DNA of 64,000 bases. Source: Owenia fusiformis (Eukaryota; Annelida; Polychaeta; Sabellida; Oweniidae). Shown piece by piece: positions 1 to 13,700 of the stretch. The stretch covers positions 11,020,932-11,084,931 of the forward strand of contig CAIIXF020000012.1 in NCBI GenBank assembly GCA_903813345.2. Direction: 5' to 3'. The notes beneath the pieces were generated by a model. The model was not told the origin of the DNA. It made no database searches and saw only the letters and a program-made list of their open reading frames with translations. A program made the position numbers and the translations under genes. Position 1 is the stretch's first letter, and each line of letters begins with the position of its first letter.

Positions 1-2220
1 CACACTTATGGACATTCAGGACATACGTATATGGACATTAATACAAATGATTCGCTTTTGAACTGATCGGAATTTTCACAACCATTTTAAGCGTTTAATC
101 TGATGTCCAGATCTAATACTATTTTATGCTTTTTCTTTTACTACAAATCTGTGTACTCCGTCAAAAATCTTATACTTTTGTATAAGGGTGTTTTAAATGG
201 TGGCAGATACTTTTTGAGGCACAAAGCTAATAATACTTATGGCTACATGTTAATGAACCAAATGTCAAATGAAAATACTACCGATCCATATATAATCGAT
301 TAAATAAGTGAAATTGATGCATCAAATTGTTAAGAAACTGCCGTCTACCACCAACAAACTGCACGCCAAACCGTTTTAGGTATAATGACAACATTTCTGT
401 ATCAGTAAAATATATTGTTTTATTCACATGTAACAATCAAACATACATGGAGTTCGTCTAAACACTAGAAGTAATCAGATAAAAGATTCATTGCATAACA
501 AATATTTGGCAATCTTTAACGTTCACATTTTCTTAACATTTCTTTTATATCACCGACGTTGAACATGCCAAACATATTCATTAGACCTTTCCATTAAACT
601 CTGCTACCTTTTTCTATATCAAAGAGACTATATACAGGGTGTGCTAAAAAATTGCAACTTTTTCAAAAGGCTAGAAAAGTAGCATGACATTATGGAACTA
701 ACATACAATTTTTGAAGTTAGTATTAGCTTAGTATTTGAATGGTAAAATATGCCCCTCCATCTGTCCATAAGTTTCTGTAAAAAATAATTTATGTCAATA
801 CCATGTTAAGATATTTTTCTAGCCTTTTAAAAAAATTGCTAATTTTAATGATAGTCTAATGATTGCTTTTAGGTCACAAACAATTTAATCTCAGAAGAAA
901 TTTTCAAAGTTGTCTTAGTTAATCATATTTTTGTTGTAAACATTGCTAGTACTAACTATGATATCATAAATCTATTGTAGCTTTGTTGGTTTAGCAAAAT
1001 GTGGCGTGATTTCTCCTTCTTCTTCATGTACATACATGTAATATGCTATTAGTAGGATATTTCATACTTTGTTTCAGAACGTTCTATATCTATATGAAAT
1101 CAAGAGATTTATTACATTTTTAAAAACATTGTTTTAAAGACATTGTTTTAAATACTTTGTTGAATTGTGAAAAAATGTAAATACAGTGTACCCAAGAAGA
1201 AAATATAAAAATGCTCTAATATATTTATTTTCATTTATTTCATTTGAGTAACATATCTCACACAGACACCATAGGGTATATATGTGTCATATGTCATATG
1301 AAACCGGTTAGTAGTGAAACTGGGAACTATAATTATTATGGATAATGAAATCATCCAATATCATTAAAATCTTAAAATTCAATCATTCGTATATTTACTT
1401 CCCGGACGCCCTGTACTTGGTGGATTTTGCGTTTCACATACGAATATTCTACTGGCTTAAATTGGCTGAAACATGTAAATATTGTTGGATATATTGAATA
1501 TACCTTTGTGCTCCCTTTAAGTGCTCCCCCGTTCAATATACTGAAGTTCCAAATTTTCATTTATGTCATTTTATACAATTTTTCAATCAAACGTGCAAAA
1601 AGATAATTGTAGCTTTTAAGCAGACACCCGGGTTTTTAATAAATTAGTATCAATAACCCATGTGCGAGTAGGTAGTTACCAGATGGGTAAATTAACATGG
1701 CAGATATACAAGAGAGTTCCCTTAAACTCGAAATTCATCAGTTTAAGTGGATATTTTTTTATATATATTAACAATTATGTGTCTGATAATCATACAAATG
1801 AAAATATGTTAAAAGAAAATAGCATCGCTCCAGCACAAGAAAGGATATTTCACTTTTTGTGATTTTGTAACATTTTATAACACCCGGTGAATATCCATAA
1901 ATAACAGCAAAATGAGAAATCTTGGTATTTCTCTCATTAACCATATGTTTAATCATATGTCTCCAAGAATCCAGATCTCTCTATTGTTTCCTTGGCACTT
2001 TTTTTCCAAAAAATAATATTATGATTTATTTTGCAATTTATGGAATATGTTTACAAAGTATTCAAATGTCCTGACATGGTCAGAGATTGACCCCTGCCAC
2101 CACCTACCATTTGTTACAGATGCCATTTTTATAGACGCTAAACTTCGAATGCTGGACACCGTCCACAAAAATGTTGGAGACTATAACAATATTTATATGA
2201 CACCAGTTGTAGTTGTGACA
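1..2220. repeat. Left copy of 2.2-kb direct segmental duplication
   Basis: This stretch matches 23981-26206 almost base for base with small indels, in the same orientation. The match begins at the first base of the window, so the duplicated block may extend further left; on the right it stops near 2220, after which the two copies differ completely. The right-hand copy holds the last coding exon and 3' flank of HEATR6, so this copy is a displaced HEATR6 tail. No intact gene is seen here. Short reading frames in it are mirrored in the other copy and show no protein-family resemblance. Confidence 0.93.
1949..2003 (-). pseudogene. Broken copy of the last HEATR6 exon
   Basis: This is the counterpart of the HEATR6 terminal exon at 25894-25952. 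The coding part and its TAA stop are still recognisable, with at least one substitution that changes an arginine codon to isoleucine. A deletion of about 30 bp has removed the polypyrimidine tract and the AG acceptor that the intact copy uses. It therefore cannot be joined to an upstream exon at the same site. It is a by-product of the segmental duplication. Confidence 0.75.
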
Positions 2221-4782
2221 TGAACCAGTTCATAGTCTCTTGCAAAGTCTTGCCATTTTGAACCATGCACTGTATCAGATTTCTATGCTTCCAGTTCATC
2301 AATTTGGTTGGTGTGGAAACATCTGCCATTTTGATTCAAAATTTCCTCACTTTTCCATCTCAATTTTTCAACTGGGTTTTGGACAGTATACATCACAAAG
2401 GAACTTATCGTGTCACTTGTCTATTGTGATGTCATATAGACAATTAGAAAAATTGAAGAAATTGAAGAAAAATAGCCACCCAAAGACACACCTGCTAATT
2501 GCCACTTAACAAAGAGTTTATTCAAGCAAGAAAACTATTTGTAAAAACGTAATTTCGTGTTGAACATGGTATCCACCACTCTGGTTACCATAGCAACCAT
2601 ATCTCAAGAACCAATCTCAAGAACCAATCCAAATTTTGACATATAATGTATAAATATATAACACATATGTGTACCAAGTTTCATTGCAGAAGTCTTATTT
2701 TCCTTGAAGCTATGGCATCAACTGTAAAACTTTTTGAACCACCTAAGTAATAATTCCTGAACGAAAAAGACTTCTCGCAACCTTTTATCAGGATGTCATG
2801 TGTTAATCCACAAAAACAATCCACCAAAGACAAGTACGCTTGCACACAATCAACACACTTTTTCTGAGTGAACAAATATGAGTTAGATTTGACAAGGGGA
2901 GACAGTTCAGGTCATTGGCAGCACATGAAATGACGAATTTCATTGGGCCTCAAAAAGCCTATGTCTGCCATTATTCCACTCATTGACAAGTTACACCTTG
3001 ATTCCATGGAAGCAGGAGCAGGTTTATAGCATGGAACTCATTTTCACAACTGATGAATGCACTCCTCAGTCTAATAGATGATCCTTTATTAATGTTATGT
3101 TGCTGTATGATAAATTCAGCAATGACACCTCAATCAACACTGCTACGAGGAATACATTTTTAAAGAAGACTACTTTATTATTGAACACATTCTTCCAACA
3201 GCTGACGCCTTGATGCAACACTGCAAGTGAGCATTGTACCAAGGTGTACATACTCTGGGGTCAGTTTAACAAATTAAGTCCTATCATTCCCCAGGTATCA
3301 TTCTATCTCCAAAGAACTGGGGCTGGAGAACAGAGCCAAGAGAGAACACTTAGAAGCCACATAGGACTATCTTAAAGCAGATGGCTGATGCTAGTTAACC
3401 ATTGGTAAAGTGTGGTTGTCAGAAGCAGTGTTTCCCATCAAGATGTACCAGCTTGAAGGCTGCTCTAGTATGCACATCATTGTGTGCCTGTAATGGAGAG
3501 TATTCATTAGAATAACTAAAGTTAGGGTTCAAATATGATAATACTATATAAACTGCAAGATACCCCCCATTTACCCCCCCCCCCCCCAAATGTTTATGGT
3601 TGAGATCTTAGAGTTGGCATTCTACTGTAAAATAATACTATAGAATAGTTTTTTATTATGCATGGTACATGATACAGATCAAATCTTGGCTCTCCAAACT
3701 ATTACACACTTCCTTCAACAGTTCAATATATTATAAAACACAGTTTTGATTTTGAACAATTTCACCATTAGGTGGCACTATGGGAGACATTCTTCATTAT
3801 GTTTTTATCTAATTTAAATATTGTTTGGAAAGGAATCGGTTTCTACTAAAACAAACAAACCTAATATATCCTGATTAAAAAAGGATAGAGCTATGATAGG
3901 TACAGTACTACAGTATATATGAAATGTACATATTTTAATGATTTATCAAAAATTTTGACGAAATCTTAAAAATGGAGGGTACGGAACAACCAAAATCTTC
4001 TTTTTAGATAATTTAAATATTTTTCAGGGTAGAAATATTATCAATTGATATTGGAAAACACTAACTAACCACATTTTATTGAGATTTCAAGGGAATGAAA
4101 AAATTATCAAATGAATATTATATAATTGTCGACAATTTTGGCGCCCATCTTGAATTTTCACCATGAAGGAGTGTGATTCGTGCTTGGCAGTGCGGATCAA
4201 AATTTTTAGAATGTCCCCATTAGTCTATAGGCCGAAAACCTAAGAATATATATGATCATGAACTATCGACCCATTATTGACTGGGCTAGTATATGGGTCA
4301 TTGTATTACATCCTCACGTACAAGTTTTCTTAAAACGTGTAGCCTGACCTCCCTAATATTGATATTTACGTAAGCTACGTGTACCTTAATAAGCTATTGT
4401 TTGTTATCGTGATCTGTAAGAATAATTCAATACAATTCTTCAGTAATAATACTTATGTTGACTACAGATCGTATGGAGTGCTAATCATATATCATCACAC
4501 TAAGCACACAGGTAACTCCAATCCCTATATAAATCCGCTCCGATGTTTTGTATACTGTACCAGTCTGCATCGGTAGTATATTTAATTAAACATAACATTT
4601 TTCTTAAAATTATATAAAAAAAATTCAATAGACATTTTTAGCCAGAGCTCGGACAGTGTCGAGGACACAGAAGCAGATTATATATATATAATTGGGCGAT
4701 TGGGCGATGTACGTAACCACGAGGTTGCGATCGTTCGAGACGGCAGTCTCTACAACCGTGCATCGCGTTTTGCGACATTAAC
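2221..4782. other. Non-coding stretch downstream of GGT
   Basis: No exon with family resemblance was found on either strand. It contains a homopolymeric C run near 3575-3588 and AT-rich sequence. Around 2681-2875 the minus strand has a 64-codon frame that faintly resembles the N-terminal helix-turn-helix region of mariner-type transposases, but too weakly to call. A degraded tRNA-like stretch with a possible B box lies near 4710-4740 and may be a SINE remnant. Confidence 0.5.
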
Positions 4783-7700
4783 TTAATATCCATCCGTTCC
4801 ACAAATCCTTCTGTAATCAGACGCTGCTTCTAAAGTCCCATTTATCTCAGATATACCTTGTACCATATCAATGAAATCATACGCATATTTAATGCTATGG
4901 CCAATACTGGACAAACCTCGTAGAATATTCTGAAATATAATCATACATTAATGCATAATACTAGAAAATAACATAACGAAACTCACAGATTCTACAGTGT
5001 GTCTCAAAAAATGTTACACTTACAAAAAGTTCAATATCTTTCATGATTTTGACTTTTCCCCTAAAATATACTTAGATACCTAAAGACCAGTCTTTCTCGA
5101 ATAAATCCACACCATCAGATTCAAAATCCGTCCATGATTGGCTGCACAGGACAGATTTTATAGACGCATGTGAAATATGATTTGCGCCAACTTTTCAGTG
5201 GTTGGATATGTGGTGATCAATTCTTGTTTGGTGTGAATGATGTGGACAGTGATATCTTGATATGATCAATGATCCAGTTGTTTCTTTACTGGATAGAAAT
5301 ACAAGGTTTCATTGTCAGGGTGTTCAATTTTATTACATATGATGGCAACAGGATGGTTCAAAGGCCTCTGGCAGATTGTTTGGTAGAACTCTTTGGAAAT
5401 CAGAAGATAGCATTGTATTACAAAATGGATTGGCCCACAGGATCATCCAACTTTACACCCTTGATTCTTTGAATGGCCTCTGAAAGTGCTTTACAGCATC
5501 ACAAACTGACCTAAATGAACTTGAGCAAAAATAATTGCTGGAATCAGTGTGGTGATATTACAATGCATGTGCGCATGGGCAAGGGTACCTCAGATTTGCT
5601 TTGGAGAACATGTTGAGAGGACCACATGTTTATGCGGATAGACCCAATTATCATATGTAAGACAAATAGGAAAATAACAGAATGACTCAGTTAAAGGTCA
5701 AGCTTCTACTCAGAAGAAAGTTAAATGTTAAAGAAACTGTTCCTCTTTTGTCATTTGGTTCATCCAATCACTTAGAAGTCGGCGCAAGTCAGATTTTACC
5801 ATGGGACACTAAAGGCTGTCCTATGGAGCCAATCAAGGACAGATTTTGAATCTGATGGTGTCAAATTATTGGAGAAAGATTTGACTTTTGGTATCCAAGG
5901 TACATTTTAGGGGAAAAGTCAAAACTATGAAAGATATTGAACTTTTTGTAAGTGTAACATTTATTTGAGACACACTGTATACTATGTTGTCTTATTCTGG
6001 AGTTGTTGGTTTTTGAACGGGAAGGTATTGCTTCAAGTTGTCTAGAACTTTTTGGGAGATGCTTAAAAAAATAATTGAACTGCATTTTATATTGTGCAAG
6101 CGAAATATACTCACTTTTGGGAAATCACCATACTGGAAGATTTCGTTCGGCAGAAGCTGATGGTGTAGCCTTGGGTTATATATGGCAGTTTGTATATCTT
6201 CACCAAGCCATAAATACCGAACAGCTACCTAAAAATGGATTTAGCATGAAGGTTGGTGTCAGCTGCTTATGAAGACGCATTTATGATGTATTGATTTTGT
6301 ATTGGGCAAGAAACCAGTAACTATTATAACGACCCATGGGCGCCCCGGGGAGCTATAGTGTAACAAGAGAGATACTGGCCATGAAAGGGATTATGCTAAA
6401 TTCAATGCCCCGTAGGGGAATCGAACCCATGACTGTCCGCTCCAAGTCCGATGCTCTACAGCTACCTAAATATTTACACTACTAGTATTTACAGGTACAT
6501 ATGCGACTATGCACATTGGTATGATTCAATACAGGCTAATGTGGCATACCTTTAAACATTTTAAATAAACATTAAAAAACAAAAGCAAAACTAGTTATTG
6601 GAAAAATATGTCAGTTTTGAATTTGTTATTCAAATTGCCCTCACTTACATATGCTGTAGCTGTAGGTATTCTGGATCCGCCAGTACCACCCAGCACAAGC
6701 CTAACTTTGTTAGTAGTAGAATCAAGTATAAGTATTGGTGCCATCGATGATAATGGGCGTTTTCCAGGTTTAATAAAATTGGCAGGAGATGCAACAAAGC
6801 CATATAAATTCTTTGTCAATGGAGTAGAGAAGTCGTCCATCTCGTCATTGTAAACAATGCCAGTCGTATTTCCCACTAAACCAGAACCGAATCTATAAAC
6901 GTAAGAAGTTATAGAGAACAAACCGATCATTTAAAACATTATTATTAAAATATTTTAGGTTGAGCCACGGTGTAAGTAAAGAACATGGGTTTTATTCCAA
7001 GGGAGAGTATGATATTTCCCGAAGGTGGATACCATTTTCCTGAGAGGGAATAGAAGGGACAATATGATTTTTTCGATATCAAAAATATTCCCCGGTGTTA
7101 TTCACTAGAAAGTAGTAGTATCATGGGATGATTTACATTATTGCCCTTAACACAATTTATGGTTACTTTATTCAATCCTACCTCAGCTTAATTTGACAGT
7201 TTTGGCAAAAAAATCATGAGAAAAGTGCTCAGAATGATTGCATGATTTTGAAAGAATTTATGGTAAGGGGGCGGCCGCTCCCTCCGCTCCCCCCTCTGGC
7301 TACGGGCATGTGTATAACCCATGTCAATACGTACATAAAATTTAGAGATGATGTGAAGGCTGCTATGCCACCATTTTTATCAACTACAGAAGTATGAGCA
7401 GTTCCTTTAGTAAGTCTGTCATAGAACGTTTCTCCATAGTACGAAACATTAAAGGTCTGGTCATCGAATATTTTAGCTCTGGTCTGTGCGGCTGTTCTCC
7501 GTGATAGCATTTCTAGAAGAATCTGAATAATCATTTAATGGTAGAAGTAGAATAAAGTGTAGATGTATGGACAGTTTAGCGAGTAAGATGTCTAGTATCC
7601 ATGATAGGAATCATTAAGGTCTGGTCGCCGAACCATTTATATTTAACTTCGACACAAAGTGTATTTTCTTTTTTGAAATGCATACTTGCATTGGTTGTAT

Positions 7701-10700
7701 CAAATTTTACTCATACTATGGAATTCTGAATTCCCAAATTATATACATGTATACAGGGTGTTCCATATGTTTCAGGAATGATGCTGTGTTTTATTGGTTT
7801 TCTTTTCAATCTTACTGAATTTTTGACACAATGTGTCTAAACATGTTTTGAATAAGTTAGGAAAGTTTCATATCGTGAGGTGCAGTAGTGTTAATTATAT
7901 GGTTGCTATAGTAACCTAGGGGTAGGGTAGGTGGAGCAGGTGTAACAACGCGCAAAATATATGAAATATTTGTAAAAATTGTTTTTTTTGTACGAAGTGT
8001 GACTAAGTATTAGGTTGTCAGAGTTGGATAAAACTTGTCAGTAATTAAACAAAAATGAAGGTGGACTCCAAGAAAGTAAAAATGTCATCACCCTTGATCA
8101 CATCACAATTTAAACACCTGTCATGTCATGAGTCACAAAGGAGAATAAACATAGGTCATTTTGGACGATGGACATCTTGAAAAATGAAAAAGTCATAAGC
8201 AAAGGAAAATCTTCGACTTAGGCAACACACAACAATCTGTGACAAGACATAATATGTGTGAATACCATTTTTCTGCAACAGACACAATTAAACTCCTGAC
8301 GAATGCACATGGGGAGTCAATGATGATAACCTCTAGAGTGTGTGAGTGGTACAAGCGGTTCAAATCTGGAAGGGAAACTGAGACCGATTATCCAAAATGT
8401 GGATTTCCGAGAACAGTGAGAGCGCTAACTAATGCAGAAGGGATAGATGCTGAAATAATGGCTAATAAAGGGTGTGATAACATTTTTAATTTCCAGGAAT
8501 CCAGCTTTATTCTTTTTAATTTCCAACAAGTTTGATGCGACTATGACAAATTAATACTTTGAACACTTTATACAAAAACTACTATTTTTACAAAAATGTC
8601 ATGTTTTGCGCATTGTTACATCTGCTCCATCTACCATACCCCTAGGTTACTATAGCAACCATATTATTCAGTCTACTGAGTTTCATGATATGAAACTTTT
8701 ACAACTTATTCACAACATATTTGGACACATTTTGTTAAAATATCAGCTAGATTGAAAAGAAAACCAATAAAATACAGCATCAATAATATTGATTATTGTT
8801 TAATAAGCAACTACTAGATAACCATAATAAAGTTTGCAGCCATTTCTTTCATTTTATACAAAATTTCAATGTTTCATACAAGATTTAAGGATGTAAGTTC
8901 TTTACGAATTACACATTCATGAATGATAATCATTATTTGGACAGAATTTATAGTACAATAGGCCTATATAAGATTGGCTCACATGTTTTTGGTCAACATA
9001 TTCTTCATCACCTAATTTTGCTCGTTTTGCATACGCCCATTTAAAACTCTCTATGATTCGGTGGTGGCAAGGAATCGATCTCGAGTCACTTTCGAACTCA
9101 TTTTTAATGGAGCCAGTGCAGTTATATCCATCTAAAATATTCAATATATATTGCAGGACGGCACTACTTGATGGCGGAGGGACACCATACACACTGAGAT
9201 CTCCATTTTGGAGCTGTGTCACCAGTGGATCCTTTACAATGGCATTGTAGCTTTTTAAATCTTGTTCTGTTATGATTCCACCTTGAAAGATAAAGGCAAC
9301 TCTTAAACAAATTACACATTGTTATATGCATGCATGTTTGTACAACGATTTCAACGATTTTCAGAATGAGCCTAAATGCGTGCGTTCAGAGGGATTTTAC
9401 GGGACATAATTTTTCATGTTGCTAGTATAATTTCACATATTTGTATGAATTATTAGATCCTAGTTTTTCAGCTTTTAGATTTTGTGGCCATTTTAACCCC
9501 CATGGGCTATAATTTGGACCCCTACTATAAAATTAGGCAAGAACTCAAAAAATACTCAGTGGAATGTTTTCAAATTGCTATGGTTTATTGGAATGGGCTA
9601 AATAAATATATGATAAAAATTTCAAGTCACATGGTTGAGTGGTTGCCATGGAAATGAATAAAACATACCCTTCGGGTGTCAATTTTCAGGCCAATTTTTC
9701 AGGAAAGATAGAGTCATTTTGTGCATATTTTGTCACCAGTGTGTTCGGAAGGGTTGAAATGTGAATAGAAAATGTCTATAATATGTTAGCAACAATCTTA
9801 TGTAAAGATCAGTCCACAGAATCTCAGATTTTGGCCTTATATGGGTCCATGATTTATACAGGGGCCTATTTCACAGATTCAAACCCCCACATTGGATGGA
9901 TGCTATAACTTTTGAAATAAGGGAGATACAGGTCTCATTTTTTCCGTTCTTCGTAAATGGCTGGTTTTAAGTATTGTATCATACTTTGGGACCTGGTATA
10001 TGATTGGTTGCCATGGTAACCAGGGTTTTAGGGAAATTCTGACCCCCTCATTAGATGGATGCTATAACTTTTGAAATAAGGGTGATGCATGTCTCATTTT
10101 TTCAGATCTTAGACAATGATTGATTTTAAGTATTAAATCAGACTTTGATAGCTGAAATTTGATTGGTTACCATGGTAACTAGGGTATAAAGGCTATAACT
10201 TTTGAATTCAAGCAGTTACAGATATCAGCTTTTCAGAACTTAAAAGATAATTAGACTTGTGTATTGTGTCAGACTTTTGAGGTTACAATTTACTTGGTTG
10301 CTGTGATAACCATGTTTCATTGTCATGGAAACTTCATTTTTGATTTCAGATTTACCTTCATTTGACACAACATCAAGACACAACATAAAACGCTCAAAAC
10401 TATCATTTTACTCTTAATTTCAGCATTTTTACATGTATGTCTGACAGTATTGACTCATTCCTTTCTACTAATTCTCACACATATTCTACTCCTAACTAGT
10501 TTTTACTCATCATTATAGTTTTCATCTTCCACAATGGTCTCTTAATTTAAACATCACAGTTTCAACAAGGAAGGATTCTTTTGACCATTGGGGTGTTAAG
10601 GATTCCTCTGGGAATTCATAATTCAATCATGCAGTGTTTGGCTTGGTAGAGCTGGGTTTAGGCTGGTGGGGAATGTTTCCATACACAGGTTTGATAATTC

Positions 10701-13700
10701 ACCCTCTTCAAATGTGATAGTTGAAATGTCAACCCCTTCATATAAGTGAGGGCAGCACTGTTCTGTTTTTGAGAATACTTGTATCCACTCTATTAGTGGA
10801 AGTTATTTTTTTGTAATTCAGCTGTACTTTTGCAGGTGAACAATTCAACTTTGGATTTTATGGTATCAGGAATTTCTATATGGATTCCTATTGAAGAAAA
10901 CAACTTTAAGAATGGGTTGTCTTCAGTTTCAGTTGATTTATTTTACTTTGGTTTAGATCCAGTAACAATAAAATCCAAAGTTGAATTGTTCAATTGCAAA
11001 AGAACAGCAGAATTACAAAAATACATTTGAAACTGCATCAATAAACTACGATATGAGCTGTTCCACATAAGATATTCTCCAAAACAGTACTGCCCTCATC
11101 ATTCAGATCCAGTAACACATTGAAGGCTAATATAGCTTCACACAGTACTTCGTTCTAAGTTTGCAGCTACAGAGGTTTGGTTGAGCTTCTGACATTGTTG
11201 AGGTTCTTAAAGTTGTTTTCTTCATAATAGGAAACAATATTTGAAGAGGATGAATGACTAATCCTAAATGTTGGAGTGAGCAATCATTACAAGGTGGAAG
11301 ATATTCTACATAGCAGCTAATATAATGCAATGAATTACTTTGGAGCCAATGATGAACTCTTCACAAAAAAACGTTCTACAAACCCACGTTTTAATAATTT
11401 GAGAATAATATATCTCTGAATTCACTTCATTTCTAAAAGTATTTTAAAGTTTCATGATGATCACTTCCAGAATAAAATAGTTGTGTGCTTCTAAAAAGCT
11501 CTCCATAGTGACCCTTCTCCTTTTAAGATCTGATATGAGAATGCCATCCAAATTATGAGGTATGGCAATGGTCCGGCCGATTTTTCCACTTACTGGTATG
11601 AGAATGGCCTTGGAAAATATGTTACCCCTCACTTGTGGTATGGCATTGGTCTAGTATATATCCTTTATAGTGTGAAGTTGTTTTGGGTTGTTTTCCTCAA
11701 AGGTCTGCCTTCTTCTCGGGGCATTAGACATTTTGAATGGCCATGTTTTTATATCTGGATATTTGATATCGCATTGATTCTATATTTGGGCATTTGGTAT
11801 GACTTTTGGGCATTACTTTGGTTGGTATGGAAATACATTCAAATTTAACAGATTGGTATGGGAACATATTGATATCTGAGGGTTCAGCCTAGGACCCCAG
11901 CAAAATTTTATATACAGTGAACCCCCAGGGACCAGTCTTAACCCATTCTGCCAAGCCAAATACTGCATGAATGTACTAAATCCCCTGAGGATCCTCAACT
12001 CCAGAATGGTCAAAACAAGACTTCATTCCAACAGAAACGGTTGATATTTAAATCAAGAGGCAATTGTGCAAAATGAAAACAGTAATGATGAGTAAAAATG
12101 AACAAGTTAGGAGTCAGAATATTTGTGAGAACTGGTAGTATGGAATAAGGCAATATTGTCAGATATAAATATACATGTATTGTTTACCTATAGTATTTGA
12201 TATTTTATGAGCCAAACAATTTTTGCCTCTCTAGTATTAATGAGTCATGAGCATGTAAATCATATAAAATAGAAAAAATCCAAAAATTAAAAATAAAATG
12301 GCAATTTGGTATTTTATATCATGTATTGACATATAAAGAATGAAGGTGAATCTAAAAACGAAAACGGTAGTTACCATGAAAATGAAACATGGTTACCATG
12401 GCAACCAAGGAGATCTTAACTTCCAAAGTCTAATACAATATACACATTTTATTATTATCTTATATCTGAAAAGATGATATTTGAAAGATGATATATGCCT
12501 GTATAATTATAGCGTTAATCAATTGAGGAAGTCTGAATTTCAACAAAACCCTGATTACCATGGTAACCAATCAAAAACCAGATCCCAAAGTCTGAATCAA
12601 TCTTTAAAATCAATCATTGTCTAAGATCTGAAAAAATGAGACACGTATATCCCTTATTTCAAAAGTTATAGCATCCATCCAATGTGGGGGTCCGAATTTC
12701 CATAAAACCTTGGTTACCATAGCAACCAATCACCTACCAGCTCCCAAAGAATGATACAATACTTAAAACCAACCATTTATGAAGATCTGAAAAAATGAGA
12801 CCTGTATCTCCATTATTTCAAAAGTTATAGCATTCATCTAATGTGGGGGCTCGAGTCTGTGAAATAGACCCCTGTATAAATCATGGACCCATATAAGGCC
12901 AAAATCTGAAATCCTGTGGACTAATCTTTATATAAGATTGTTGCTAATATATTATAGAAGTTTTCTATTCATACTTTAACCCTTCCTAACACAATGGTGA
13001 CAAAATATGCATGAAATGACTCTATGATTTCTGAAAAATGGCCTGAAAATCAACACCTGAAGGGTATATTTTATCTGTTTTAATGGCAACCGCTTAACCA
13101 TGTGACATGAAATTTTTATCATATATTCATTTAGCCCATATCAATATATCCAAGTAATTTGGATACATTCCACTGAGTAGTTCCAGCCCAATTTTATAGT
13201 AGGGGTCCAAATTATAGCCCATGGGGGGTAAAATGGCCACAAAATATAAAAGCTGAAAAACTAAGATCTAATAATCCATACAAATATGAAAAATCATACT
13301 AGCAGCATGAAAAATTATGTCCCATAAAATCCCTCTGAACGCACGCATAAACCCTCATTCTGACTGCACTACATACATAAAATGAGAAACTATCATTAAA
13401 CGCTGTCGAGATATTATGGATCGACAACAAGGAAAACATAATTTCAATCTTGAAACAGCAGAGATAGGAAAAACAGTGAAGATAATTTTATTTATATCAG
13501 ATGATACCTGTTAAATGTGAAATACAGTTTTATGCATCTTTTTTAAGTAAAGTTAGAACATTTTTTTCAATGATAGAGAAAATCAAATTCCATGCTATTT
13601 CTGTAAATATTTGTTCATGTTTCTCAGAATATTCCCCTTGCCATTCGGGCTGAATTAATTAAAGGTGAACATGAATTCATCTCAATAGAATGGAATATTT

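Noticed and set aside
2681-2875. Possible mariner N-terminal helix-turn-helix on the minus strand
   Set aside because: Similarity is only suggestive, with no terminal inverted repeats or second motif nearby.
4680-4780. tRNA-like sequence with GTTCGAGAC
   Set aside because: The A-box side is interrupted by a TA microsatellite and no cloverleaf can be drawn, so it was left as a possible SINE remnant only.
10830-11030. 66-codon frame in the foldback spacer
   Set aside because: It lies across a nested inverted repeat and matches no transposase motif.
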